57,525 nucleotides of DNA from Neobacillus jeddahensis (GCF_000612625.1 NZ_CCAS010000026.1:1-57525), one strand, 5' to 3'; positions 9,301 through 16,893 are shown, counted from the first letter of the stretch. The notes: generated from the letters alone by a model not told the origin. Translations and numbers: made by a program.

Positions 9301-9967
9301 CACTTCTCTGAAATTCAGAAAAACTCAGCTCATCTTCTTTATGTTTATCAATTTGATTAATGACTAGATAAACTTCTTTACCCGCCTCGGTTAATTCTTT
9401 AGTGAATAAAAAATTCAACTCTGCTTGGACATGATTATAGTCCATTACATAAAAAATCAAATCAGCTAAATGAATGGCTGATTCTGTTGCAATCCTGTGA
9501 GCATCATCAGCCGAATCAATTCCAGGAGTATCCATAATAATTGTATTTGAGGGTAAACGGGAATCACTATGACTAATCTCTAGTTCTTCAATGTTGTCAC
9601 CGTCTTTACAATGATTTTTGACTACTTCAAAATCATAGGGTGCCAAATAGAGTCTTGGTTTTTCATTTTTAAAAAATACCTTGGCATAATCTTCACCAGA
9701 CTTTACTTTCACTAAATTTGCACTAGTTGGAATCGGACTGGATGGCAGTAAGTTTTCTCCCACAACTTGATTGATCATCGTCGATTTACCCGCCGAAAAA
9801 TGACCACAAAAGGCAATAAGGAATTCTTGATTCTCTAATTTCCGGGCTAGTTGTTTTACTTTATCGGCCTGGACCATATCTTGCTGTTCAAGTAAAAATT
9901 CATATATTGAAGCAATTTTTTGTTTAAGAGTTTGCACCGTTTCTTGCTGTTTAGCTGTTTGCACCAT
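6314..9967 (-). CDS. dynA: Double dynamin-like GTPase DynA
   Basis: A 1217-residue bacterial dynamin made of two fused dynamin subunits, as in B. subtilis DynA (YpbR, about 1190 residues). First GTPase: GHFSAGKST at about 55-63, DTPG at about 146-149, NQID. Second GTPase: GAFSAGKSS at about 642-650, DTPGAD at about 801-806, NAID. Both switch motifs are intact. Long coiled-coil regions follow each GTPase. B. subtilis DynA tethers and fuses membranes and helps resistance to pore-forming antibiotics and phage, so this copy is probably membrane associated. An AAGGGG site precedes the ATG at 9967. The sulfurtransferase gene follows closely. Confidence 0.95.
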   Translation of the reverse strand: MVQTAKQQETVQTLKQKIASIYEFLLEQQDMVQADKVKQLARKLENQEFLIAFCGHFSAGKSTMINQVVGENLLPSSPIPTSANLVKVKSGEDYAKVFFKNEKPRLYLAPYDFEVVKNHCKDGDNIEELEISHSDSRLPSNTIIMDTPGIDSADDAHRIATESAIHLADLIFYVMDYNHVQAELNFLFTKELTEAGKEVYLVINQIDKHKEDELSFSEFQRSVMDSFASWGVRPARIFYTSLKHKDHPYNQFPELQGFLAEKIANQERLLVPSIYYSLRKITQDHLHQKREMEKEELEPKLEILNDLTDQERRNLKTAYQRLSTNLKKLSEGTREKEREFEDEVTQILKNAYLMPFQTRELAEKYLESCQPEFKVGFLFSKQKTIDERQMRLERFHQDLLEKTKSQLEWHVREYLLRALKETELDHAELQNLAQSFSISVPLDLLIKTVKSGARVTGDYVLHYTEDVANEIKRMTRIQLVDFKESFIKALNQQSTKVKEQSEQEFNKLERYVNALTALKNHEDRFLIREQQIAKLLTQSANFLEDVYKLFDAKEEEYMVVNSLGEEKKEKEVLVKTKGTETISENEKNPRRQEGDHLKRTAAKLNRAAGLIKAVPGFHQLAKELEHKAMRLDNKGFTVALFGAFSAGKSSFANALMGEKVLPVSPNPTTAAINKIKPVTEDLPHGTVLVKFKEPESMMADVNRSLKVFDLHAADFDEAATIIDKIMLGKAQVGVLEKTHFAFLQAFRKGFISFVPLLGTVLETDVNDFHEFVAKEEKSCYVEWIELYYDCELTRKGITLVDTPGADSINARHTGVAFDYIKNSDAILFVTYYNHAFSKADREFLIQLGRVKESFQMDKMFFIINAIDLAENDQEKETVVEYVEQQLIKYGIRHPHLYSLSSLLAIEEKTTQTGNRSSGMNEFELGFYQFISNDLAEMAISSAEKELTRVNDVVSKLIQTSQEDRKNKEQRRTELETQKALVSSFIGNQTMEHLQNRLLQEAEELIFYIKQRVFLRFGDFFKENFNPSTLKDDGRNLKKVLQAALDEFLENLGYDFAQEMRATTVRLDRFIEILITEYQAVLTRNLLEINSDLSFSAFEKGEKEDIDFPNAFKDINPQLFTKALSYFRNPKSFFEKNEKKFMSEELYQVLSSLADDYLKQETNRLTGHYSSDLKNEVTRLLTETNEQSDDFYLSLLATLEGGVSVEHLTEIQQRLINE

Positions 9968-10122
9968 TTCTTTTATTCCCCTTAGCAACATATTAATATT
10001 TTTTATTTTATACGATAATTCTAACTTTTCCTATCATGATCTCCCGGTTGCACTCACAATTTTGCGAATTAGCATAAGCACCGCATGCCTTTCAGTAACT
10101 TCTGGAACTTTTTCCTTAAAAC

Positions 10123-10150
10123 AATAAAAAGCCAAGGATTTCTCCTTGGC
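10123..10150 (-). terminator. Terminator of the Fur-controlled microgene
   Basis: Stem GCCAAGGA (10131-10138) with TCCTTGGC (10143-10150), followed on the minus strand by a T-tract. It lies 17 bases after the stop of the 26-codon ORF, which supports a short minus-strand transcript of about 175 nt. Confidence 0.85.
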
Positions 10151-10166
10151 TCCATCATACTATTTA

Positions 10167-10247
10167 TTATTGGGTAACATTTTTTAAAACGTGCTTCATG
10201 ACAAATGCATAAATAATAACCGTTCCTCCAACAAAAGCAAAAGCCAT
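10167..10247 (-). CDS. 26-residue membrane microprotein under Fur control
   Basis: Short ORF encoding MAFAFVGGTVIIYAFV followed by MKHVLKNVTQ: one hydrophobic segment and a short basic tail. A GGGCGGTG stretch precedes the ATG. It sits between a sigma-A promoter overlapped by two Fur boxes and a strong terminator, so the transcript is well bounded even though the ORF is tiny. I do not recognise a named homologue; it is unlike my recollection of the B. subtilis Fur-controlled small proteins FbpA, FbpB and FbpC. The transcript could alternatively be a Fur-controlled regulatory RNA with a fortuitous ORF. It lies just downstream of bpsAB and upstream of dynA. Confidence 0.55.
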   Translation of the reverse strand: MAFAFVGGTVIIYAFVMKHVLKNVTQ

Positions 10248-10277
10248 ATGTAACACCGCCCTTATTAGCCTCACAAT

Positions 10278-10292
10278 TGAGAATGATTTTCA
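10278..10292. promoter_or_regulatory. Fur box (downstream copy)
   Basis: TGAGAATGATTTTCA fits the 7-1-7 Bacillus Fur consensus TGATAATNATTATCA with two mismatches. It lies just after the predicted transcription start (about 10297 on the minus strand), where bound Fur would block transcription. Confidence 0.75.
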
Positions 10293-10303
10293 TCGTTAGA
10301 TTT

Positions 10304-10332
10304 ATTTTAGCATGATTGATAATCATTTTCAA
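10304..10332 (-). promoter_or_regulatory. Sigma-A promoter with overlapping Fur box
   Basis: On the minus strand TTGAAA (10327-10332) and TAAAAT (10304-10309) are 17 bases apart. The 15-mer TGATAATCATTTTCA at 10317-10331 fits the Fur consensus with one mismatch and covers the spacer and -35 region. With the second box at 10278-10292 this is a classic iron-repressed promoter arrangement. Confidence 0.8.
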
Positions 10333-10355
10333 TAGTCCTCATTTAACTGTCACAT

Positions 10356-10925
10356 TTATTTAACAATCTTGGGAATAAAACGATTACAGTCTTGGAATGC
10401 TCCCTCATACTCTGTTAAGGAACGAAGTGCCTTTTCTTCCTCAGGGATCCGAATCCTCAGCATCATAACATTGAGGAATGTAAAAAGTGCTGCCGTATAA
10501 AAAGCATTAAATAAACTCGGAACAACCAATAGTTCCAAGGCTACCACAAAATAATTAGGATGCTTTAAAAAGCGATATGGCCCTTTTCTAATAACCTGCG
10601 CATTTTCAAGGACAAGAATCCTTGTATTCCAATACTTTCCTAGTGATGTTATAGCCCAAATTCTTAAGAACTGGGCAAAACCAAATACAACTAGAAACAC
10701 AGGCCATATTACGGATAAACCTCGGTCAAACCACACCTTTTCAATTGTTAATACAATCAAAAAAAGGACATGCATCAAAACGATATACTTGTAGTGCTTT
10801 TGGCCAAACTCTATGGCACCACGTTGTTTCATCCATTTTTCATTCCCCTTTGCAATAAATAGCTCCACGATTCGTTGAAGGATTATGAACACCATTAAGA
10901 TGATAAATAGAATGAAGTCAATCAT
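10356..10925 (-). CDS. bpsB: Isoprenylcysteine methyltransferase-like BpsB (YpbQ)
   Basis: A 189-residue membrane protein with about four hydrophobic segments and the ICMT-like signature GPYRFLKHPNYFVVALELLV, followed by RIPEEEKALR, the cofactor and substrate region of this family. In B. subtilis the homologue YpbQ (BpsB) O-methylates alkylpyrones made by the adjacent type III polyketide synthase BpsA. Its start codon directly abuts the bpsA stop codon, so the two are one operon and one pathway. The methyl donor is S-adenosylmethionine by family. No terminator is seen between it and the Fur-controlled promoter downstream. Confidence 0.9.
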   Translation of the reverse strand: MIDFILFIILMVFIILQRIVELFIAKGNEKWMKQRGAIEFGQKHYKYIVLMHVLFLIVLTIEKVWFDRGLSVIWPVFLVVFGFAQFLRIWAITSLGKYWNTRILVLENAQVIRKGPYRFLKHPNYFVVALELLVVPSLFNAFYTAALFTFLNVMMLRIRIPEEEKALRSLTEYEGAFQDCNRFIPKIVK

Positions 10926-12014
10926 CTAGTTCCACCTCAAAAGGAGTAATTCTGAACTAAATCCTGGACCTAATGCCGTTCCTAGTCCAAGTGCATTTTC
11001 AGGAATCTCCATCTCTAAATATCTCCTAAGAACATAAAAAATGGTTGCAGATGACATATTTCCATATTGTTGCAATACCTCTAACGAGACTTCATTCATG
11101 GAAGATGGAATTCCCAGTGACTTCACATAGGCATCCAATACTTTTTTTCCACCAGGATGAGCAATAAAATGGTTGATTTGATCAAGCTCAATTTGATGCT
11201 TTGCTAAAAAACTAAGTACATTGGGCTTTAACCATCCTTCTATAATATGCGGAATATCACGTGAAAATATGACAAATAGGCCACTATTTCTTATTTCCCA
11301 GCCCATCACATCTAATGAATTTTCCATCAATGTTGATTGAGTTGCAAGGATGGAAGGTGATGTAGCCTTCCTACTAAAATTCTCTCTCCCTGAATCATCA
11401 CCACAAATTAACGCACAGGCGACTCCATCTGCAAATAGTGAAGTGCCAATTAAATTACTTTTTGAAAGATCGTTCCTCTGAAACGTTAAGCTGCAGAGCT
11501 CAACGGAAAGAACGATGACTTTTGCCTTTGGAAAAGCTAAACAATACTCATACGCTCTAGATAAACCCGCAGCCCCACCCGCACAGCCAAGTCCCCAAAT
11601 GGGCACTCTTTTTGTATGAGGATTAAATGCTAGCTCATTCATGATTCTCGCGTCGATACTTGGGGTTGAGATGCCGGTTGTCGAGATAAAGAATATCGCG
11701 TCAATCTCATTGTAAGAAATGGGGACTTTAAGGAAGCTGGCATTATGTAGACATTTTACAATCGCCTCTTTTCCAAGCATTACCGCAGCCTCAATATAGG
11801 CCTTATTCTTCTCTTCAAAGGAATGATCCACTTTAAACCATTCCATATTTTTGACAAAATGTCTTTTTTGGATTTTGCCATTTTGAAAGGCCTTTAATAA
11901 TCTCTCAATATCTTTAAACGAGTCAGTAAATAACTCCTTAGCAAATGCAGATACATGATCTTGGCTTATTTCGAATGGAGGTATCGCCTCTGAAACAGAA
12001 ATAATCGCAGGCAT
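10926..12014 (-). CDS. bpsA: Type III polyketide synthase BpsA
   Basis: Chalcone-synthase-like enzyme of 362 residues that extends long-chain acyl-CoA with malonyl-CoA to alkylpyrones. The catalytic triad is visible: Cys in GLGCAGG (about 144), His in FIAHPGG (about 286) and Asn in YGNMSSAT (about 319). Three ATG codons in a row follow an AGGAG site; the third, at 12014 (MPAIISV), has the best spacing of seven bases. The frame upstream of these is not expected to be coding. It pairs with the methyltransferase bpsB. In B. subtilis, pbuX and xpt follow in this neighbourhood as I recall; here the ba3 oxidase genes take their place. Confidence 0.95.
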   Translation of the reverse strand: MPAIISVSEAIPPFEISQDHVSAFAKELFTDSFKDIERLLKAFQNGKIQKRHFVKNMEWFKVDHSFEEKNKAYIEAAVMLGKEAIVKCLHNASFLKVPISYNEIDAIFFISTTGISTPSIDARIMNELAFNPHTKRVPIWGLGCAGGAAGLSRAYEYCLAFPKAKVIVLSVELCSLTFQRNDLSKSNLIGTSLFADGVACALICGDDSGRENFSRKATSPSILATQSTLMENSLDVMGWEIRNSGLFVIFSRDIPHIIEGWLKPNVLSFLAKHQIELDQINHFIAHPGGKKVLDAYVKSLGIPSSMNEVSLEVLQQYGNMSSATIFYVLRRYLEMEIPENALGLGTALGPGFSSELLLLRWN

Positions 12015-12096
12015 CATCATTCTCCTTCCACATATGTACGGATATTTTTTCCAGTAAATATAAGAATTATTCAAGTGGAATAACATGCAGAAGAGC

Positions 12097-12125
12097 AAAA
12101 AAAAAGCCTCCCTAAAAAGGGAAGC
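12097..12125 (-). terminator. Minus-strand terminator upstream of bpsA
   Basis: Stem GCCTCCC (12106-12112) with GGGAAGC (12119-12125, one wobble pair), followed on the minus strand by a run of nine Ts. It ends a minus-strand transcript from further upstream, probably the small zinc-ribbon ORF at 12242-12367. Confidence 0.8.
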
Positions 12126-12241
12126 AAACGTTTTGAAGGTTGTTGTTGTGCTTTTAAATTATAGCGTGATTTTCATTTTTGTTCATCATATAATCTTTTC
12201 CAATTAAGAATAAATGAAATGACAACTGTTTTTCCTGTTTT

Positions 12242-12367
12242 TTAATGTTTTTCTGTTTGCGTTTGAACTTCAATTTTAATTTTATTGTTCGCTAATAACC
12301 CACAGACTTTACAAAATTCTACTTCATTATATAAGAGACGACAATATTCGCAATAATATTTCTCCAA
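12242..12367 (-). CDS. 41-residue zinc-ribbon-like protein
   Basis: ORF from a TTG start encoding (M)EKYYCEYCRLLYNEVEFC, then KVCGLLANNKIKIEVQTQTEKH. Two CxxC pairs, CEYC and CKVCG, are spaced like a zinc ribbon. The ribosome binding site is weak (GGAAGTGAGTGG upstream). A strong terminator 117 bases downstream on the same strand supports a transcript here. No function is recognised; the arrangement suggests a small metal- or nucleic-acid-binding protein. It could be a fortuitous ORF, so confidence is moderate. Confidence 0.5.
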   Translation of the reverse strand: MEKYYCEYCRLLYNEVEFCKVCGLLANNKIKIEVQTQTEKH

Positions 12368-12545
12368 CTAAACCACTCACTTCCATCAAAATTACTGAAT
12401 GTTTTTATTATTTTATTTTCAATTTTCCAGTTTGTTACATGTAGTTAAAAACAAACGCCTCGTAATTTATAAAAGATTTTCAATTACTTTAATCACATAT
12501 AAGGTGTGATCGTTCACATTTAATTCACATTTACCCCGTGGTATT

Positions 12546-12561
12546 TGTGATAAAAATCACT
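12546..12561. promoter_or_regulatory. Crp/Fnr-type operator in front of the ba3 oxidase
   Basis: TGTGATAAAAATCACT fits the TGTGA-N6-TCACA palindrome of Bacillus Fnr/Crp-type regulators in nine of ten positions. Its centre (12553.5) is 41.5 bases before a start at about 12595 set by TAACAT at 12583-12588, the spacing of a class II activated promoter. The rest of the gap from 12371 to 12714 also holds TGTGATCGTTCACA at 12505-12518, whose four-base spacer is too short for the consensus. Confidence 0.7.
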
Positions 12562-12714
12562 GTTACAGTAGGTTTTTAACTTTAACATAGTAGATACCTA
12601 AGGAATGAACAATTTGTGAACTTTGAAATTTCGTATTTTACTTTCGCAATTGTTTTGTATTATGAAAGAGAACTTATTAATAATTTTCACATTTTCTGAA
12701 GGGAGTGGAAAGAG

Positions 12715-12870
12715 ATGGCGAAAGCGGAACTGAAAACAAAACAAAAAACAGAAGTAGAAGTTGAAGACAGCTCTTCTCTCAAAGGGACTTTAGCATCTGT
12801 TTTCTTTTTGGGGGCGTTTATCATTGTGACGTGGGTAAGTGTCTATTACTTATTTGTTGATCGGTTTTAA
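12715..12870 (+). CDS. ba3-type cytochrome c oxidase subunit IIa
   Basis: A 51-residue protein with a charged, Lys/Glu-rich N-terminus and one membrane helix (LASVFFLGAFIIVTWVSVYYL), ending FVDRF. This is the size and layout of the small third subunit (CoxIIa, CbaD type) of B-type heme-copper oxidases. It supplies the helix missing from the short subunit II. GGGAGTGG precedes the ATG by six bases. It is the first gene of a three-gene operon, 21 bases ahead of subunit II, and is downstream of the Crp/Fnr-type operator. Confidence 0.85.
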   Translation: MAKAELKTKQKTEVEVEDSSSLKGTLASVFFLGAFIIVTWVSVYYLFVDRF

Positions 12871-12891
12871 TGTTTGAAGGGGGGAAAAACC

Positions 12892-13368
12892 ATGCATATT
12901 CATAAATTTGAAAAAATTTGGCTAATTTTCGGAGTTAGCTGTCTCGTTATTTTTCTATCAGTAGTTGGTGTTAGCGCCTTCTATCTTGGAAACAAACCAC
13001 CAAGCTGCTTAACAACAATTAACCCTGAAAAGGTTGATCAAACTAAACCATTTAATAAGCCTGGTCTAAATAAGGTTGAAGGAAAAGAATGGGATTATGA
13101 GTTAGTATTTGTAGCTTCTGCTTTCTCCTATAATCCTGCTCAGGTAGAAGTACCTCTAGGTGCAAAAGTGAAAGTCATTGCAACAACAAAAGATGTCATC
13201 CATGGCTTCGAAGTAGCTGGGACAAATATTAATATGATGCTTGAACCAGGATACGTCAGTGAATATACGACTACTTTTGACAAGGCCGGAGAATATTTAA
13301 TTGTCTGTAATGAATACTGTGGTGCTGGTCATCATTTAATGAGTTCGAAGATTGAGGTGGTAAAATAA
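12892..13368 (+). CDS. ba3-type cytochrome c oxidase subunit II
   Basis: A 158-residue protein with one N-terminal membrane helix and an extracytoplasmic cupredoxin domain. The CuA centre is intact: a His in DVIHGFEVAG, then CNEYCGAGHHLM giving two Cys, a His and a Met. It takes electrons from cytochrome c and passes them to subunit I. The frame opens at a TTG at 12874, but the AAGGGGGG site lies seven bases before the ATG at 12892 (MHIHKFEKIW), which is chosen. The last base of its stop codon is the first base of the subunit I start. Confidence 0.93.
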   Translation: MHIHKFEKIWLIFGVSCLVIFLSVVGVSAFYLGNKPPSCLTTINPEKVDQTKPFNKPGLNKVEGKEWDYELVFVASAFSYNPAQVEVPLGAKVKVIATTKDVIHGFEVAGTNINMMLEPGYVSEYTTTFDKAGEYLIVCNEYCGAGHHLMSSKIEVVK

Positions 13369-15035
13369 TGGTTAACTCTACAGCATCAAAAATAAAAGTG
13401 GACCCACGTGATGCAAAGTTATCAATGGCACATTTTTTCGTTGCCTTTTCTGCGCTTGCACTAGGCGGATTAATGGGACTTCTGCAAACTCTTGTTCGTT
13501 CTGGTAAATGGGAACTTCCTTGGGGTATTGATTATTATCAAATTTTAACTGTCCACGGTGTATTAATGGGACTTGTGTTAACAACCTTCTTTATCATGGG
13601 ATTTCAATATGCTGCCGTTAGCCGAACCACAGGGGGACACTCGAACGCGGCTAGACGGACCGGCTGGATTGGCTTTTGGATTATGCTGGTTGGAACCTTA
13701 ATGGCTGCCACAATGGTATTACTTAAGGAAGCGTCTGTTCTGTATACCTTTTATGCACCATTAAAAGCACACTGGATTTTTTATCTTGGCCTGACATTCG
13801 TTGTTGTTGGAAGCTGGATTGACGGTGCAGCACAAATTATCACCTATGCAAGATGGCGCAAGAACAATCCTGGAAAACCAAGTCCACTATTAAGCTTTAT
13901 GGCTGTAATTAATACTGTTCTTTGGATTGTCGCTACACTAGGGGTCGCCGCAACAGTTCTGTTCCAGTTGCTACCATGGTCACTTGGATTAGTGGACACA
14001 GTGGATGTATTAGTAAGTCGGACCTTATTCTGGTATTTTGGCCATCCATTAGTATATTTTTGGCTACTCCCAGCGTATATGTGCTGGTATGCAATTATTC
14101 CAAAAATAATTGGCGGAAAGATTTTCTCTGATTCCTTAGCTCGTTTATCCTTTATATTGTTCCTTCTTTTCTCAATCCCGGTTGGTTTTCACCATCAATT
14201 AACTGAACCTGGTATTGACCCAGCATGGAAGTTTTTTCAAGTTATCCTAACTTTCATGGTTATCATTCCATCCTTAATGACTGCCTTCTCATTGTTCGCA
14301 ACCTTCGAACGGTATGGTCGCTCTAAAGGTGCAAAAGGGCTATTTGGGTGGTTTAAAGTACTTCCATGGAATGATGCACGTTTCACTGTACCATTTATTG
14401 GAATGGCATCATTTATCCCTGCCGGTGCAGGTGGGATCATAAATGCATCCAACCAAATGGACCAAGTGGTTCATAACACGATATGGGTAACAGGCCATTT
14501 CCATTTAACTGCTGCAACATCTGTTGTCTTGACGTTCTTTGGAATTTCCTATTGGCTTATTCCCCATTTAACAGGACGTACATTAACGAAGGCAATGAAT
14601 AAATTAGGTATTATTCAAGCATGGATTTGGTTTATTGGTATGGTATTTATGTCTGGTGCTATGCACATCGAAGGTCTTCTTGGAGGACCACGACGTTCTG
14701 CGTTCTCAACTTACGGCGGAGCAAAGCAAGCTGCTGAGTGGATTCCTTATCAAGTAGCCCAAGCCGTTGGTGGATCTATTTTATTTCTTGGTATTATCCT
14801 AGTACTGATTATTTTTATTAATCTTGCTTTCTTTGCTCCTAAAGGTGAGGAAGAATTTCCAGTCGCTGAGGCAGAGAATACTGAAGAAAAGGCTCCGATG
14901 GTATTTGAAAACTGGAAATTATGGCTTGGTATTACTGCTGTACTTATTCTATTCGCCTACACGATTCCATTTATCGACATTATTCAAAATGCACCACCTG
15001 GATCAAAGGGCTTCCAAACTTGGAGTAAGTGGTAG
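13368..15035 (+). CDS. ba3-type cytochrome c oxidase subunit I
   Basis: A 555-residue heme-copper oxidase catalytic subunit with about 13 membrane helices. Low-spin heme ligands are the His in LTVHGVLMGL and one in TGHFHLTAATS, which also holds the high-spin heme ligand. CuB ligands are the His in WYFGHPLVYFWLLPAY, with the nearby Tyr of the His-Tyr crosslink, and the HH pair in GFHHQLTEPG. The HPLVYFWLLPAY segment and the tiny partner subunits place it in the B (ba3) family, which has high oxygen affinity. It completes the operon and is followed by a strong terminator. The operator at 12546 suggests induction when oxygen or NO conditions change, which is inference. Confidence 0.95.
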   Translation: MVNSTASKIKVDPRDAKLSMAHFFVAFSALALGGLMGLLQTLVRSGKWELPWGIDYYQILTVHGVLMGLVLTTFFIMGFQYAAVSRTTGGHSNAARRTGWIGFWIMLVGTLMAATMVLLKEASVLYTFYAPLKAHWIFYLGLTFVVVGSWIDGAAQIITYARWRKNNPGKPSPLLSFMAVINTVLWIVATLGVAATVLFQLLPWSLGLVDTVDVLVSRTLFWYFGHPLVYFWLLPAYMCWYAIIPKIIGGKIFSDSLARLSFILFLLFSIPVGFHHQLTEPGIDPAWKFFQVILTFMVIIPSLMTAFSLFATFERYGRSKGAKGLFGWFKVLPWNDARFTVPFIGMASFIPAGAGGIINASNQMDQVVHNTIWVTGHFHLTAATSVVLTFFGISYWLIPHLTGRTLTKAMNKLGIIQAWIWFIGMVFMSGAMHIEGLLGGPRRSAFSTYGGAKQAAEWIPYQVAQAVGGSILFLGIILVLIIFINLAFFAPKGEEEFPVAEAENTEEKAPMVFENWKLWLGITAVLILFAYTIPFIDIIQNAPPGSKGFQTWSKW

Positions 15036-15047
15036 CATTTATAAAAG

Positions 15048-15080
15048 AAGGCTTCAATCGACTAGATTGAAGCCTTTTCT
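15048..15080 (+). terminator. Terminator of the ba3 oxidase operon
   Basis: Perfect 12-bp stem AAGGCTTCAATC (15048-15059) with GATTGAAGCCTT (15065-15076), followed by Ts. Confidence 0.92.
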
Positions 15081-15101
15081 TTGTCATTATGAATCATATC
15101 T

Positions 15102-16622
15102 TTATTTCTGTGGTTCTTCCTTATTTAATCGGTATATTTCCCCATATTTCTCATAAAGATAATTAATTAAATAAGTGGGATTTAACCCCTCTCCTGTCAC
15201 ATCTTGCAAGATTTCTAATGGCTTTTTCATTTTTCCGTATTGATGGATATTTTTAGTTAACCATTCTTTAATTGGAAGTAGATTTCCGTTCTCGACTAAT
15301 TGATCGTAATGTGGAAGCTCCTCGAGCATTTTATGCTTAAATTGGGCTGCATACATATACCCTAGGGCATAGGATGGAAAATAACCAAAGCTTCCTCCTG
15401 ACCAATGGACATCCTGAAGAACTCCATTTGCATCATTCTCTGGACGTATACCTAAATACTCTTCATACTTGTTGTTCCAAATAGTTGGTAAGTCTTTTAC
15501 TTCAAATTCATCATTGAATAACCCTTTTTCTATTTCATACCGAATAATCACATGTAGTGGGTACGTTAATTCATCGGCTGCAATTCTTATCAAAGAGGTT
15601 CTAGATTCATTCACTGCACGATAAAAATCTTCAATAGAAACTTGATCAAACTGATCATTTGCATAGTCCTTTAAAAGATCATAATTATTTTTCCAAAAGG
15701 AAAAACTTCTTCCAAGAATATTCTCATAAAAAAGAGACTGGGATTCATGAATTCCCATTGAAGTTCCACCACAAAGCGGGGTCCCGATTAGATCTTTGGA
15801 GACATTTTGTTCATATAAAGCATGACCGCCTTCATGAATCGTTCCAAACACGGCTGTACGGAAATCATTTTCATCATAATTCGTTGTGACACGAACATCA
15901 CCAGGGTTTAATCCAGTAGCAAAAGGATGGACCGTTTCATCTAGTCTTCCAGCATTAAAGTTATAACCCATTTTTCCTAAGATTTTCAAACTAAATTCGC
16001 GTTGGTTTTCCTTTGAAAATCTTTCGAATAGAAAACCTGTATTAGGCTTATGCGGAGATTCAGAAATTTGTTTAACCAAGGGAACAATACACTCCCTTAG
16101 TTCCGCAAATACTTGATCTAATACTTTCACCGTAACACCTGGCTCATACATATCTAATAAAACATCATATTTATTTTCTTCGTAACCCCAATAGCTAATA
16201 AACCTTTTCGTCATGGTTACTAGCTTTTCTAAGTATGGACTAAATAAAGCAAAATCCGACGTTGCTTTCGCTTCCTCCCAGACACTTTCCGCTTTTGATT
16301 GGAGAATAACAAACTCTTTATATTCCTCTGCAGGTATTTTCTTATTTCGTTCATATTCCTTTTTGCATTCTTCAAGAATTTTGATCGTCTTTTCCGGTAA
16401 ATCCTGTTTTGACAAATTAGCAATATAGGCTGCCATTTCCTCTGAAGTAGACATTTTAAATACCTCCGAAGACAGCATTCCGATTACTTCTGAACGTTGA
16501 GCCACCCCTTCTTTGGGTGCACCGGTTCTTAAATCCCAATAAATTAGTCCTAGCGCTTCATTATATGCGGATATTTTTTTCACATAATCCAAAAAATCTT
16601 TCTCTAATTGCTCAAGCTTCAA
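15102..16622 (-). CDS. ypwA: M32-family metallocarboxypeptidase YpwA
   Basis: A 506-residue thermostable carboxypeptidase (Taq) type zinc peptidase that removes C-terminal residues from peptides in the cytoplasm. The zinc motif HEGGH is at about 263-267 (FGTIHEGGHALYEQ), and the family segments DVRVTTNYDEN, GIHESQSLFYEN and IRPENDANGVLQDVHWSGGSFGYFPSYALG are all present. The start is the TTG at 16622, eight bases after AAAGGGGG. It is a single gene on the minus strand, lying between the oxidase operon and the NO-related cluster. In B. subtilis it is followed by ypvA, so the NO cluster interrupts that pair. Confidence 0.94.
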   Translation of the reverse strand: MKLEQLEKDFLDYVKKISAYNEALGLIYWDLRTGAPKEGVAQRSEVIGMLSSEVFKMSTSEEMAAYIANLSKQDLPEKTIKILEECKKEYERNKKIPAEEYKEFVILQSKAESVWEEAKATSDFALFSPYLEKLVTMTKRFISYWGYEENKYDVLLDMYEPGVTVKVLDQVFAELRECIVPLVKQISESPHKPNTGFLFERFSKENQREFSLKILGKMGYNFNAGRLDETVHPFATGLNPGDVRVTTNYDENDFRTAVFGTIHEGGHALYEQNVSKDLIGTPLCGGTSMGIHESQSLFYENILGRSFSFWKNNYDLLKDYANDQFDQVSIEDFYRAVNESRTSLIRIAADELTYPLHVIIRYEIEKGLFNDEFEVKDLPTIWNNKYEEYLGIRPENDANGVLQDVHWSGGSFGYFPSYALGYMYAAQFKHKMLEELPHYDQLVENGNLLPIKEWLTKNIHQYGKMKKPLEILQDVTGEGLNPTYLINYLYEKYGEIYRLNKEEPQK

Positions 16623-16728
16623 GCGATATTCCCCCTTTTCTACCCATTAAATTTTAACATATTATTCTGAAAAATATATATCTGTACAGTTATGAACAAG
16701 ATATAATATAAATTGGAGGGTGAGGATT

Positions 16729-16893
16729 TTGCGAGAATTAGTGGGTTCATGTAAAGATTGCAAAAAAGAAATTTATTGCATTGACGGTTTTTTTAATGGT
16801 GTCCATACGGATGAAAGAGAGATTTACTGTTTCGAATGCTATGATTGTGTGAAGGCCGCTATATCTAATGAAAAGGAAAATCCGCAAAGCTAA
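16729..16893 (+). CDS. 54-residue cysteine-rich protein
   Basis: ORF from a TTG start: MRELVGSCKDCKKEIYCIDG, then FFNGVHTDEREIYCFECYDC and a polar tail. Six cysteines, in CKDC, YC and CFECYDC, suggest a treble-clef or ribbon zinc site. GGAGG lies nine bases before the TTG, and TATAAT at 16702-16707 is a plausible -10 element. Its stop codon lies in the loop of a terminator hairpin. It is convergent with norB and divergent from ypwA. I do not recognise the family. A metal-binding role is inferred only from the cysteines. Confidence 0.7.
   Translation: MRELVGSCKDCKKEIYCIDGFFNGVHTDEREIYCFECYDCVKAAISNEKENPQS

Noticed and set aside
10069..10332. 87-codon minus-strand ORF
   Set aside because: It runs through the Fur boxes, the promoter and the terminator in a different frame from the 26-codon ORF and has no ribosome binding site.
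12118..12136. Possible catabolite (cre) site near GCAAACGTTTTGA
   Set aside because: It lacks the required TG start and lies in a terminator, upstream of no clear gene.
12505..12518. TGTGATCGTTCACA as a second Crp/Fnr-type site
   Set aside because: Half-sites are good, but the spacer is four bases, not six, so helical spacing would be wrong.
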